From NCBI RefSeq assembly GCF_900199185.1, contig NZ_OBMI01000001.1:806001-870000 (forward strand): a DNA stretch of 64,000 nucleotides, written 5' to 3'. Positions within the stretch are counted from its first letter, which is position 1. Every line of letters begins with the position of its first letter. Shown here one piece after another: positions 7,923-16,399 of the stretch. The notes below the pieces were generated by a model, which worked only from the letters and a program-made list of their open reading frames with translations, was not told where the DNA came from and ran no database searches. Source of the DNA: Sphingomonas guangdongensis (lineage in GTDB: Bacteria; Pseudomonadota; Alphaproteobacteria; Sphingomonadales; Sphingomonadaceae). Both the position numbers and the translations under genes were made by a program.

Positions 7923-9404
7923 ATGAGCCTCGCGCCACGCCTGGACCTGCGCCAGTCGCAGTCGCTGGTGATGACGCCGCAGTTGCAGCAGGCGATCCGC
8001 CTGCTCGCGCTGTCGAACCTGGAGATCGAGGCCTTCATCGCCGAGGAAGTCGAGAAGAACCCGCTGCTTGAGGCCGGCGCGACCGAGGTGGTCGACCGCG
8101 CGGAGCCGGTCGCAAGCGAGGAGATGGTGCTGCCCGACGCCGCGAGCGGTGGCGGTGACGGGGCGCTGGACATGGACCCGGCGAGCGCCTTTGCCGAGGA
8201 CAGCCCGGCCGACGGTGCGGGTCCGCTCGACGGGAGCATGAGTGCAGGGGCTTCGGCCTCGGCCGGCGGGGTCGGCGGCGAGGATGGCCTGGACTTCGAC
8301 AGCTTCGCCAATCCGGACGTCAGCCTGGCCGACCATCTGCTTCAGCAGGCCGGTGAGAGCATCGCCGCGGCCGACATGTTCGTTGCCGCGCACCTCATCG
8401 ATCAGATCGACGAGGCGGGCTATCTCACCGTGCCGCTGCTCGACGTCGCCAATCGGCTCAACGTGCCGCTCGTCCGGGTGGAGTCGGTGCTCAGGGTCAT
8501 CCAGACCTTTGACCCGACCGGCGTCGGGGCGCGCGATCTGGCCGAGTGCCTGACGCTCCAGGCAAAGGAGGCCGACCGCTACGACCCATGCATGGCCGCA
8601 CTGCTCGCCAACCTGGACCTGCTCGCCCGCGGCGAGCTGACCCGCCTAAAACGGATCTGCGCGGTTGATGACGAAGACATGGCCGACATGATCCGCGAAC
8701 TGCGCGGCTATGACCCCAAGCCCGGGTGTCGCTACGGCGGGGAACCCGCGACCGGGATCGTCCCCGACATCTTCGTCGCGGCGCGGGGCAGCGGCTGGGG
8801 GATCGAAATCAACAGCGCGACGCTGCCGCGCGTGCTGGTCAACCGCCGCTACTACACCGAACTGGCGAAGGGTGGCGGAAAAGATCGACAATCAAAGGCG
8901 TGGCTCGCCGACTGTCTCGCCAGCGCCAACTGGCTGGTCAAGGCGCTCGACCAGCGCCAGCGCACGATCATCAAGGTCGCGACCGAGATCGTGAAGCAGC
9001 AGGACGGCTTCTTCCGGCACGGCGTCAGCCACCTGCGCCCGCTCACCCTGGCGCGCGTGGCCGAGGCGATCGAGATGCACGAATCGACCGTCAGCCGCGT
9101 CACCAGCAACAAGTATCTGAGCTGCGCGCGCGGCGTGTTCGAGCTCAAATATTTCTTCACCTCGGCGATCCAGGCGGCGGACGGCGGCGAGGCGGTGTCG
9201 GCGGAGGCGGTCAAGAGCGCGATCCGCGCCCTGATCGCGGCCGAAAACCCGAAGGCGATCCTCTCCGACGACACGCTGGTCGAACTGCTCAATGCCAAGG
9301 GGTTCGACATCGCGCGCCGCACGGTTGCCAAGTACCGGGAGGCGATGGGGATCGGCAGCTCGGTCCAGCGCCGCCGTCAGAAGGCGCTGGAAGGCACGGC
9401 TTAG
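7923..9404 (+). CDS. rpoN: RNA polymerase sigma-54 factor
   Basis: Alternative sigma factor for activator-dependent promoters. The 493-residue product starts MSLAPRLDLRQSQSLVMTPQ, the Gln/Leu-rich region I that binds activators. An acidic, Gly/Ala/Ser-rich region II covers about 55-125, then the core-binding domain, a helix-turn-helix (ESTVSRVTSNKYL) and the RpoN box ARRTVAKYRE at 464-473. The ATG at 7923 gives the canonical N-terminus. Reading further upstream in frame would translate the palindrome, so longer starts are unlikely. No good Shine-Dalgarno is visible between the hairpin and the ATG. It lies downstream of lptB, as in many proteobacteria. Confidence 0.95.
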   Translation: MSLAPRLDLRQSQSLVMTPQLQQAIRLLALSNLEIEAFIAEEVEKNPLLEAGATEVVDRAEPVASEEMVLPDAASGGGDGALDMDPASAFAEDSPADGAGPLDGSMSAGASASAGGVGGEDGLDFDSFANPDVSLADHLLQQAGESIAAADMFVAAHLIDQIDEAGYLTVPLLDVANRLNVPLVRVESVLRVIQTFDPTGVGARDLAECLTLQAKEADRYDPCMAALLANLDLLARGELTRLKRICAVDDEDMADMIRELRGYDPKPGCRYGGEPATGIVPDIFVAARGSGWGIEINSATLPRVLVNRRYYTELAKGGGKDRQSKAWLADCLASANWLVKALDQRQRTIIKVATEIVKQQDGFFRHGVSHLRPLTLARVAEAIEMHESTVSRVTSNKYLSCARGVFELKYFFTSAIQAADGGEAVSAEAVKSAIRALIAAENPKAILSDDTLVELLNAKGFDIARRTVAKYREAMGIGSSVQRRRQKALEGTA

Positions 9405-9455
9405 GCGACGACCTTAAGCGTTTCGCAAGCGCTTTCCCGTACGCCTGAATAGGTC

Positions 9456-9839
9456 ATGGCAGCCACCTATTCGATCGACGTCGACGTCGCACGCAGCCTG
9501 GTCCGCATCACGCTTGCGGGCTTCTTCACGCCCGAGACGATCGCCGGCTTCGTCGCGGCGCGGGGCGCGGCCCATGCCCGGCTCGCGTGCGGCCCGAATG
9601 AGCACTGCACGATCACCGACGTGCGTGAAATGAAGATCCAGTCCCAAGACATGGTGGAGGCGTTCCAGCGGATGCTGGCCGACCCGGCGTACACCTCCCG
9701 CCGGCTGGCCTTCGTGACCGCTCCGACGCTCGCGCGGACGCAATTGCTGCGCGCGCTGGACGGACGCGGCGCCAAGGTGTTCGACACCCACGCAGCCGCC
9801 GAAGCCTGGGTCTTCGCGGACGCACGCGCCGCGGCGTGA
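9456..9839 (+). CDS. hypothetical protein, possible STAS/SpoIIAA-like fold
   Basis: A 127-residue soluble protein with no signal peptide. It alternates strand and helix: YSIDVDVARSLVRITLAGFF, then CTITDVREMKIQ, then RRLAFVTAPTLART. This pattern resembles SpoIIAA/STAS-like single-domain proteins in which the sequence is weakly conserved. No Cys-rich or catalytic motif is evident. It lies 51 bases after rpoN and converges on the MBL exonuclease gene with a 4-base gap. The fold assignment is a guess from the pattern only. Confidence 0.6.
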   Translation: MAATYSIDVDVARSLVRITLAGFFTPETIAGFVAARGAAHARLACGPNEHCTITDVREMKIQSQDMVEAFQRMLADPAYTSRRLAFVTAPTLARTQLLRALDGRGAKVFDTHAAAEAWVFADARAAA

Positions 9840-9843
9840 CCCC

Positions 9844-10842
9844 CTAGTCGTCTTCGTCCTCGAAGCCGACCAGGTCGAGCGCACGCGCCTTGATCTGGCG
9901 AAGCGCGCACCAGTGGACCAGCGCATCTTCCCGTCCATGAGTCACCCACACCTCGCGCGGGGCTAGTTCGCGGATGGTGTCGGTCAGTTCATCCCAGTCG
10001 GCGTGATCGGACAGGATCAGCGGCAGCTCGATGTTCTTCTGCCGTGCGCGCTGGCGCACCGTCATCCACCCGCTCGCCATCGCGGTGATCGGATCGGGCA
10101 GGCGGCGTGACCAGCGGTCGTTGAGCGCACCGGGCGGCGCCACCACCACGCGGCCCTGCAGCTCCGCCTTGCTGGCGCCGGTCGCGGGGCGCAGCTCGCC
10201 CAAGTCGATGCCGTTCGCGACATAGAGGTCGCATAGCCGCTGCAGCGCGCCGTGCAGGTAGATCGGATCGTCGAAGCCCATCACCCGCAGCTCGCGGATC
10301 ACCCGCTGCGCCTTGCCCAGTGCGTACGCGCCGACCAGCACGCAGCGGGTCGGATTGGCGCGCAGCGTGGCGAGCAGCTTGTCCATCTCGTCGTGCGTCT
10401 CGGGATGGCGGAACACCGGCAGGCCGAAGGTCGCCTCCGTCACGAACACGTCGCACTTGACGGGCTCGAACCGGGCGCAGGTCGGGTCCTCGCGCCGCTT
10501 GTAGTCCCCCGACACCACCACTCGCTCGCCCCGATGGTCAAGCACGATCTGCGCGGAACCGAGCACATGGCCGGCGGGCACGAAGCTCACCTCGATGTCG
10601 CCGACGCTCAGCGTTTCGCCATACGCGACCGCGCGGCCGTTCTGGTCGCCGTAACGAACGCCCATGATCTCCAGCGTCTCGGGCGTCGCCCACACCTGGC
10701 CATGCCCGCCGCGGGCGTGATCGGCGTGGCCGTGGGTGACGAGCGCGCGCGGCACCGGCTGTGACGGATCGATCCACGCGTCGGCGGCGGGAAGGTAGAT
10801 GCCCTGCGGGTGCGGCTCCACCCAGTCGCCCAGTCGTGCCAT
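9844..10842 (-). CDS. ligase-associated DNA damage response exonuclease (MBL fold)
   Basis: Metallo-beta-lactamase-fold nuclease of the Artemis/SNM1/CPSF type. In the 332-residue protein the metal site HxHxDH is at H37-G-H39-A-D41-H42, and further ligands fit EATFGLPVFRHP, ILSDHADWDEL and VWVTHGRED. A VVVSGDYKR strand typical of the beta-CASP nucleases is present. The ATG at 10842 (MARLGDWVEPHPQG) matches the family start. The gene is divergent from the small membrane protein and helicase genes and belongs to the same functional set as the ligase at the left edge. Confidence 0.92.
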   Translation of the reverse strand: MARLGDWVEPHPQGIYLPAADAWIDPSQPVPRALVTHGHADHARGGHGQVWATPETLEIMGVRYGDQNGRAVAYGETLSVGDIEVSFVPAGHVLGSAQIVLDHRGERVVVSGDYKRREDPTCARFEPVKCDVFVTEATFGLPVFRHPETHDEMDKLLATLRANPTRCVLVGAYALGKAQRVIRELRVMGFDDPIYLHGALQRLCDLYVANGIDLGELRPATGASKAELQGRVVVAPPGALNDRWSRRLPDPITAMASGWMTVRQRARQKNIELPLILSDHADWDELTDTIRELAPREVWVTHGREDALVHWCALRQIKARALDLVGFEDEDD

Positions 10843-10922
10843 GCGGCCGATATGGGGCCTAGCCAGCGGAACGCCAGCGTCGCCGCAATCGTTGAGCGCG
10901 CGAACTGAGACGGAGCGATGCG

Positions 10923-11102
10923 ATGAGCGGTGGCTGGTGGAGCCTGATGACGATCCTCGGACCCATCGTCCTGGCGGTCGCGATCGCCTGGGCGCTTCTG
11001 AACAATCGGCGCAGCAAGGCAGCCGAGGACCGGACGGAAGCGGCAACGCGGCAGATGTATGCGGAGCAGAACGCCGAGGACAAGGCAAAGGAGGTGCGCT
11101 GA
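10923..11102 (+). CDS. small single-pass membrane protein
   Basis: A 59-residue ORF. It starts MSGGWWSLMTILGPIVLAVA, has one strong membrane helix (about 8-27) ending in NNRRSK, and a charged helical tail rich in Ala, Glu and Lys. GGAG lies seven bases before the ATG, and the stop is 28 bases before the helicase start, so it is probably co-transcribed with that gene. The basic residues after the helix predict a cytoplasmic tail. Function is unknown. Its placement at the head of the helicase transcript is the only hint. Confidence 0.72.
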   Translation: MSGGWWSLMTILGPIVLAVAIAWALLNNRRSKAAEDRTEAATRQMYAEQNAEDKAKEVR

Positions 11103-11130
11103 CCAGGCGCCTCCCCCATATTGCGCCTGA

Positions 11131-13548
11131 GTGAGTGACCTAGCCGACCTACCCCCCGCCCTGCAGGACTGGTTCGCCGCGCGCGGCTGGGCACCGCGAC
11201 GGCACCAGCGCGCCATGGTCGCCGCCGCGCGGGCCGGGCGCCACGCGCTGCTCGTGGCGCCGACCGGCGCGGGCAAGACGCTGTCCGGTTTCCTGCCGAG
11301 CCTCGCCGATCTGATCGAGCGGCCGCACGACGGCCTCCACACGCTCTACATCTCGCCGCTGAAGGCGCTCGCGGTGGACGTGCAGCGCAACCTGATGACG
11401 CCGATCGCGGAGATGGGCCTGGACATCACGGTCGAGTCGCGGAGCGGCGACACCCCGTCCGACCGCAAGGCGCGGCAGCGCGCGCGCCCGCCGCACCTGC
11501 TGCTGACCACGCCCGAATCGCTCAGCCTGTTGCTGAGCTACCCGGACAGCGAGACGCTGTTCGCGGGATTGAAGACGGTGGTAATCGACGAGGTGCACGC
11601 CTTCGCGATCGGCAAGCGCGGCGACCTCCTGGCGCTGAGCCTTGCCCGACTGCAGCGGATCGCTCCCGACCTGCGCCGCGTCGCACTGTCGGCGACCGTC
11701 GCCGATCCGGACGGCTATCGCGCGTGGCTGAGCCCGTACGGCGACATCGACGCGGTCGATCTGGTGGTGGGGGAGGCAGGCGCGGCTCCCGACGTCGCGA
11801 TCCTGCTGCCCGAGGGGCGCGTGCCCTGGTCCGGCCACTCCGGCCGCTACGCCGCGCCGCAGGTGATGGCGGAGATCGAGACGCACCGCACAACCCTGGT
11901 TTTCTGCAACACCCGCAGTCTCGCGGAGCTGATCTTCCAGGATCTGTGGAAGGAGAACCATCTCGCGCTGCCGATCGGTATCCATCACGGCAGCCTGGCG
12001 CGTGAGGCCCGGCGCAAGGTCGAGGAGGCGATGGCGGCGGGCAAACTCCGCGCGCTGGTCGCCACCGCCAGCCTCGACCTGGGGGTGGACTGGGGTGACG
12101 TCGACTGCGTTATCCAGATGGGCGCGCCGAAAGGCTCCAGCCGGATGCTCCAGCGGATCGGGCGCGCCAACCACCGGCTGGACGAGGCGTCGGAGGCGGT
12201 GCTCGTGCCCGGCAACCGTTTCGAATATCTGGAGGCACAGGCCGCACTCGACGCGGTGGAGGCGGGCGAACTCGACCCCGACCTGTTCCGCCCCGGCGCA
12301 CTCGACGTCCTGGCCCAGCACGTCATGGCGGTCGCCTGCGCCGCGCCGTTCAGCAGCGAAGCGCTGCTCGATGAGGTGCGCGCGGCGCTGCCCTACTCCG
12401 CGCTCGAGCGCGAGACGTTCGAGCGCGTCCTCCAGTTCATCGCCGACGGCGGCTATGCCCTGCGCGCCTATGATCGCTTCAAGCGGCTGACCAGGGGGCC
12501 GGACGGGCTGTGGCGGGTCAGTCATCCGCGCTTCGTCGCGCAGCATCGCCTCAACGCCGGGATCATCGTCGATGCGGTGACGCTAGACGTGCGGTTCAAG
12601 AACGGGCGCAAGCTCGGCACGGTGGAGGAGTATTTCGCGTCCACGCTCACCGTCGGCGACACCTTCTTCTTCGCCGGGCTCTCGGTGGAGGTCGAGCGGG
12701 TCGACGTCGCCGACCTGATCGTCCGCGCGACCACCCGTCCCGCGCGGATTCCGACCTATGTCGGCACGCGGCTCGCGCTCTCGACCAACCTCGCGCACCG
12801 GGTCCGCACCTTCCTGCACGATCGGACGCAGTGGTCGCGCTTTCCCGACGACGTGCGCGACTGGCTGGAGGTGCAGGACCGTCGCTCGGCACTGCCCTCA
12901 CCCGAGCAGCTGCTGGTCGAGACCTTCTACCGCGAGGGGCGGCACTACATGGTAGCCTACAGTTTCGAGGGGTGGAACGCGCACCAGTCGCTCGGCATGC
13001 TGATCACGCGGCGGATGGAGGCGATGGGGCTGAAGCCGATCGGCTTCGTGTCCAACGACTATGCGCTCGCCTGCTACGGCCTGGAGCCGATCACCGATCC
13101 GGCGGCGCTCTTCTCCCCCGACATCCTGGAGCATGAGTTCGTCGACTGGGTACAGGGCTCCGCGCTGCTCAAGCGCGCCTTTCGCGAGGTCGCGGTGATC
13201 GGCGGGCTGGTCGAGCGTCAGCACCCGGGCAAGCGCAAGACCGGCAAGCAGGTCACCTTCTCCACCGACCTGATCTACGACGTGCTGCGAAAGTACGAAC
13301 CGACCCACCTGCTGCTCCAAGCGGCGTGGGACGATGCGCGCGCGCGGATGACCGACATCGGCCGGCTCGCGCATCTGCTCGACCGCGCGGCCGACACGAT
13401 GCTGCACGTTCAGCTCGACCGGATCAGCCCGCTCGCGGTACCCGTGCTGGTGCTGATCGGGCGCGAGAGCGTTGCGCAGTCGGGTGCCGACGACCAGTTG
13501 CTGGCGGAGGCCGAGCTGCTGGCGGCAGAGGCGATGCAGCTCGACTGA
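11131..13548 (+). CDS. ligase-associated DNA damage response DEXH-box helicase (Lhr-like)
   Basis: Superfamily 2 helicase of the Lhr-core type, 805 residues. Walker A is APTGAGKT at 43-50, motif II is DEVH at 153-156, motif III SAT lies near 187-189, and motif VI is QRIGRANHR at 341-349. A winged-helix and Lhr-specific C-terminal region follow, as in the ligase-associated subgroup. Start is a GTG at 11131 (MSDLADLPPALQDWFAARGW); no better ATG exists nearby. Co-directional with the small membrane protein upstream and with the protease and PdeM genes downstream, which suggests one transcript. Confidence 0.94.
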   Translation: MSDLADLPPALQDWFAARGWAPRRHQRAMVAAARAGRHALLVAPTGAGKTLSGFLPSLADLIERPHDGLHTLYISPLKALAVDVQRNLMTPIAEMGLDITVESRSGDTPSDRKARQRARPPHLLLTTPESLSLLLSYPDSETLFAGLKTVVIDEVHAFAIGKRGDLLALSLARLQRIAPDLRRVALSATVADPDGYRAWLSPYGDIDAVDLVVGEAGAAPDVAILLPEGRVPWSGHSGRYAAPQVMAEIETHRTTLVFCNTRSLAELIFQDLWKENHLALPIGIHHGSLAREARRKVEEAMAAGKLRALVATASLDLGVDWGDVDCVIQMGAPKGSSRMLQRIGRANHRLDEASEAVLVPGNRFEYLEAQAALDAVEAGELDPDLFRPGALDVLAQHVMAVACAAPFSSEALLDEVRAALPYSALERETFERVLQFIADGGYALRAYDRFKRLTRGPDGLWRVSHPRFVAQHRLNAGIIVDAVTLDVRFKNGRKLGTVEEYFASTLTVGDTFFFAGLSVEVERVDVADLIVRATTRPARIPTYVGTRLALSTNLAHRVRTFLHDRTQWSRFPDDVRDWLEVQDRRSALPSPEQLLVETFYREGRHYMVAYSFEGWNAHQSLGMLITRRMEAMGLKPIGFVSNDYALACYGLEPITDPAALFSPDILEHEFVDWVQGSALLKRAFREVAVIGGLVERQHPGKRKTGKQVTFSTDLIYDVLRKYEPTHLLLQAAWDDARARMTDIGRLAHLLDRAADTMLHVQLDRISPLAVPVLVLIGRESVAQSGADDQLLAEAELLAAEAMQLD

Positions 13549-13578
13549 TCGCGCTTGCTGCAGCAGCATGGGTGCAGC

Positions 13579-14529
13579 ATGTTGGCGGTCATGCCGGCGT
13601 TCCCGCCCGCGCTGCTCCCCCTCGCGCTGATCGGCGCCGCGCCCGAGGCTTTGCCGCCGGACGCGCTCGCCATCCTGCTCGGCAGCGTGGCCGATCGCAT
13701 GACGGTACCTGTGCGGGTCGCGGGCGCAGGGCCCTATCCCTTCATCATCGATACCGGATCGGAGCGAACGGTGATCGCCCGGCAGCTCGCCCGCGCGCTG
13801 CGCCTGCCCGCGGGACGCGGGGCAAAGGTCATCGCGATGAGCGGCACGGCGCGGGTCGCGACGGTCACCGTGCCCTCGATCCAGCTGTCCAGCATTCCCG
13901 CGATCGGCGCGATCGAGGCGCCGGCGCTCGACGCGGCGAACCTCGGCGGGCTGGGCCTGCTCGGGATCGACACGCTGCAGGGGCACAAGGTCTCGATCGA
14001 CTTCGACGCCGGCGTGATGACGGTCAGCCGCTCCGACCCTCGCGCACGCCGCGAACGACGCGAGCCCGGCGAAATCGTGGTGCGCGCGCGCAGCCAGACC
14101 GGGCAGCTGATCGTTACGGATGCCGACGTCGAGGGGCGCCGAGTGCGGGTGGTGCTCGACACCGGATCGGCGCTGACGATCGGCAACACGCCGCTGCAGC
14201 GGCTGATGCGGCGCGACTCGCGCGCGCTGCGCCCGCTCGAGCTGATCAGCGTGATCGGTGAGCCGGTCCAGACGCGCTACGGCACCGCATCGCGGCTACG
14301 GCTCGGCGGGGTCGCCTTCACGGGCGTGCCGATCGCGTTCGCCGACGTGCCGCCGTTCGACCAGTTCGGGCTCTCGAAGCGGCCGGCGATGCTGCTTGGG
14401 ATGGACGCGCTCAAGTTCTTTCGCCGCGTCGACATTGATTTCGCCAATCGCGAGATCCGGTTCCTCCTGCCGCGCGGCGCGCAGACTGCCGCGTGTCGGA
14501 CTCGCCTCAACGATCGCTGCGCGGACTGA
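13579..14529 (+). CDS. retropepsin-like aspartyl protease, two DTG motifs
   Basis: Predicted exported or membrane-tethered aspartic protease of about 316 residues. A hydrophobic N-terminus (MLAVMPAFPPALLPLALIGA) looks like a signal peptide or anchor. Two catalytic-type motifs, DTGS at 58-61 and DTGS at 194-197, each head a similar lobe, and each lobe has a matching downstream LGID or LGMD segment. Retropepsins normally have one DTG per chain and dimerise; a chain with two could form a pseudo-dimer. The gene lies 30 bases after the helicase and 47 before PdeM on the same strand. An ATG at 13591 is an alternative start. Confidence 0.85.
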   Translation: MLAVMPAFPPALLPLALIGAAPEALPPDALAILLGSVADRMTVPVRVAGAGPYPFIIDTGSERTVIARQLARALRLPAGRGAKVIAMSGTARVATVTVPSIQLSSIPAIGAIEAPALDAANLGGLGLLGIDTLQGHKVSIDFDAGVMTVSRSDPRARRERREPGEIVVRARSQTGQLIVTDADVEGRRVRVVLDTGSALTIGNTPLQRLMRRDSRALRPLELISVIGEPVQTRYGTASRLRLGGVAFTGVPIAFADVPPFDQFGLSKRPAMLLGMDALKFFRRVDIDFANREIRFLLPRGAQTAACRTRLNDRCAD

Positions 14530-14576
14530 CCACCGCGGCAGTTGATCAGCGTCGCGGCCGGCGGCATAGGCGGCAC

Positions 14577-15239
14577 ATGGTTCCGCTTTCGTTCGCTGGT
14601 CACGACTTCGGTGCGTTGCGCGACGGCGCACTCTACTGGCCGGCCAGGCGGGCGTTGCTGGTCGCCGACCTGCACTTCGAGAAGGCGAGCTGGTTCGCGG
14701 GCCGCGGGCAGCTGCTGCCGCCGTACGACAGCCAGGCGACGCTGGAGGCGCTGATTGCGCTGGTCGAGCGGCACCAGGTGCAAGAGGTCTGGTGCCTGGG
14801 CGACAGCTTCCACGACAGCGCCGGGTGCGACCGCCTGCCCGACGCGGCGCAGGCCATGCTGCGCGGGCTGACCGGCGCCACCCGCTGGACGTGGATCACC
14901 GGCAACCACGATGCCGCGCTGGTCGATCGCTGCGGCGGCGAGATCGTCGAGGAGGCGGTTGTGGACGGCCTGGTACTGCGGCACGAGGCGGTGGCGGGCG
15001 AGCAACGGCCCGAACTGTCCGGGCATTTTCACCCCAAGCTGCGCGTCACCGTCCGCGGCCGCCAGGTCGCACGGCGCTGCTTCGTCGCGACCGCGACCAA
15101 GCTCATCCTGCCGGCGTTCGGCGCGTTGACCGGCGGGCTCGACCCCGACCACCCGGAGATCGTCCGCGCGGTTGGGCCCCGGGCGGAGGCGCTGGTGCCG
15201 CTCGATGACCGGCTGCTCCGGTTTCCGCTGGCGGCGTGA
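14577..15239 (+). CDS. pdeM: ligase-associated DNA damage response endonuclease PdeM
   Basis: Calcineurin-like metallophosphoesterase of 220 residues. The metal-binding signature is complete: DLH at 31-33, GD at 75-76, GNHD at 109-112 and GHFHP at 149-153. Members of this family accompany the ligase, MBL exonuclease and DEXH helicase genes in many bacteria, so a DNA end or nick processing role is expected from context. The ATG at 14577 begins MVPLSFAGHDFG, the usual family start. It is the last gene of the plus-strand group that begins at the small membrane protein. Confidence 0.9.
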   Translation: MVPLSFAGHDFGALRDGALYWPARRALLVADLHFEKASWFAGRGQLLPPYDSQATLEALIALVERHQVQEVWCLGDSFHDSAGCDRLPDAAQAMLRGLTGATRWTWITGNHDAALVDRCGGEIVEEAVVDGLVLRHEAVAGEQRPELSGHFHPKLRVTVRGRQVARRCFVATATKLILPAFGALTGGLDPDHPEIVRAVGPRAEALVPLDDRLLRFPLAA

Positions 15240-15258
15240 CGCTTGCACCGCTCATTCC

Positions 15259-15293
15259 CCGTTCGTTCGAATAGCCGCTGAGCGAAGTCGAAG
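15259..15293. repeat. partial copy of dispersed palindromic element
   Basis: This sequence between two convergent genes carries CGTTCG followed by CGCTGAGCGAAGTCGAAG, motifs shared with the elements at 6-140 and 59782-59847. It looks like a half copy without its complementary arm. It ends just before the stop codon of the minus-strand hydrolase gene. Confidence 0.45.
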
Positions 15294-15295
15294 GC

Positions 15296-16300
15296 TCACG
15301 CAACGACAACCTGCTCAATCACGCCGAACACCGGATGGTGGCGGTCGTCCTCTACCCAGATCCTGACCGTGTCGCCCGCCCGCAGGAACGGCGTGGACGG
15401 GGCGCCATCGCGGATCGTCTCCACCGTCCGCAGCTCGGCGAGGCAGGAATAGCCGACCCCGCCGTTCCCAATCGGCTTGCCCGGCCCGCCCGCCGCATCG
15501 CGGTTCGACACCGTACCCGAGCCGATGATCGTGCCGGCACCCAGCGCCCGGGTTTTCGCCGCGTGGGCGATCAGCGTGCCGAAGTCGAAGGTCATGTCCT
15601 CGCCTGCCTCCGCCCGCCCGAACGGCTGTCCGTTGAGGTCGACCCGCAGGGTCCGGTGGAGCTTGCCGCCCTGCCACCAGCCACCGAGCGCGTCCGGCGT
15701 CACGAACACCGGCGAGAAGGCGCTCGCCGGCTTCGACTGGAAGAAACCGAAGCCCTTGGCGAGCTCGCCCGGGATCAGGTTGCGCAGGGACACGTCGTTG
15801 GTCAGCCCGACCAGGCGGATCGCGGCCAGCGCCTGCTCCCGCGTGGCGCCGAGCGGCACGTCGCCGGTCACCACGACCACCTCCGCCTCCAGGTCGCAGC
15901 CCCAGCTTTCGTCGGCGAGCGGGATCGGATCGCGCGGCCCCAGGAACCCGTCGGAGCCGCCCTGGTACATCAGCGGATCGTGCCAGAAACTCTCCGGCAT
16001 CTCCGCGCCCCGCGCCTGCCGGACCAGCGCCACGTGGTTCACATAGGCCGATCCGTCGGCCCACTGAAACGCCCGCGGCAGCGGAGAGGCGGCCTCATGC
16101 TCGTGGAAACGCGCGCGCGGGATGACTGCGTGGTCGAGATCGGTCTGGAGGTTTTGAAGGTCGGGGAGCAGCCTGTCCCAGTCATCGAGCGCCGCCTGCA
16201 GCGTCGGGGCGATATGGCCGGCGTCGGCGTACCAGGCTAGATCGCTGGAAACCACGACGAGCTTGCCGTCGCGCCCGTGCTTCAGGCTCGCAACTTTCAT
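15296..16300 (-). CDS. fumarylacetoacetate hydrolase family protein
   Basis: Likely cleaves fumarylacetoacetate or a related 2,4-diketo acid. The 334-residue chain matches the small FAH form: an N-terminal SH3-like part (about 1-80) and the mixed beta-roll domain. Metal and catalytic segments visible include DLEAEVVVVTGDVP, LTNDVSLRNLIPGELAKGFG, and GSGTVSNRDAAG. The ATG at 16300 (MKVASLKHGRDG) is the family start; a GTG six bases upstream is less likely. No homogentisate dioxygenase or maleylacetoacetate isomerase gene is nearby, so the tyrosine catabolic role is inferred from the family only. Confidence 0.88.
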   Translation of the reverse strand: MKVASLKHGRDGKLVVVSSDLAWYADAGHIAPTLQAALDDWDRLLPDLQNLQTDLDHAVIPRARFHEHEAASPLPRAFQWADGSAYVNHVALVRQARGAEMPESFWHDPLMYQGGSDGFLGPRDPIPLADESWGCDLEAEVVVVTGDVPLGATREQALAAIRLVGLTNDVSLRNLIPGELAKGFGFFQSKPASAFSPVFVTPDALGGWWQGGKLHRTLRVDLNGQPFGRAEAGEDMTFDFGTLIAHAAKTRALGAGTIIGSGTVSNRDAAGGPGKPIGNGGVGYSCLAELRTVETIRDGAPSTPFLRAGDTVRIWVEDDRHHPVFGVIEQVVVA

Positions 16301-16399
16301 CGGCACCTTCTCCCTTGTTTCGCACGTTCATGCGGCCCACCCGGCGCGAAGTCGAGCACTGTTGACACGTGGGTTAGGGTGAACGACGGCTCTTCCTCT

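Noticed and set aside
15296..16300. Tyrosine degradation operon around the FAH-family gene
   Set aside because: The neighbours are a phosphoesterase, a sensor kinase and purA. No other gene of that pathway is present.
16362..16367. TTGACA upstream of the hybrid kinase as a -35 box
   Set aside because: No plausible -10 hexamer is found at 16-18 bases, so I did not call a promoter.
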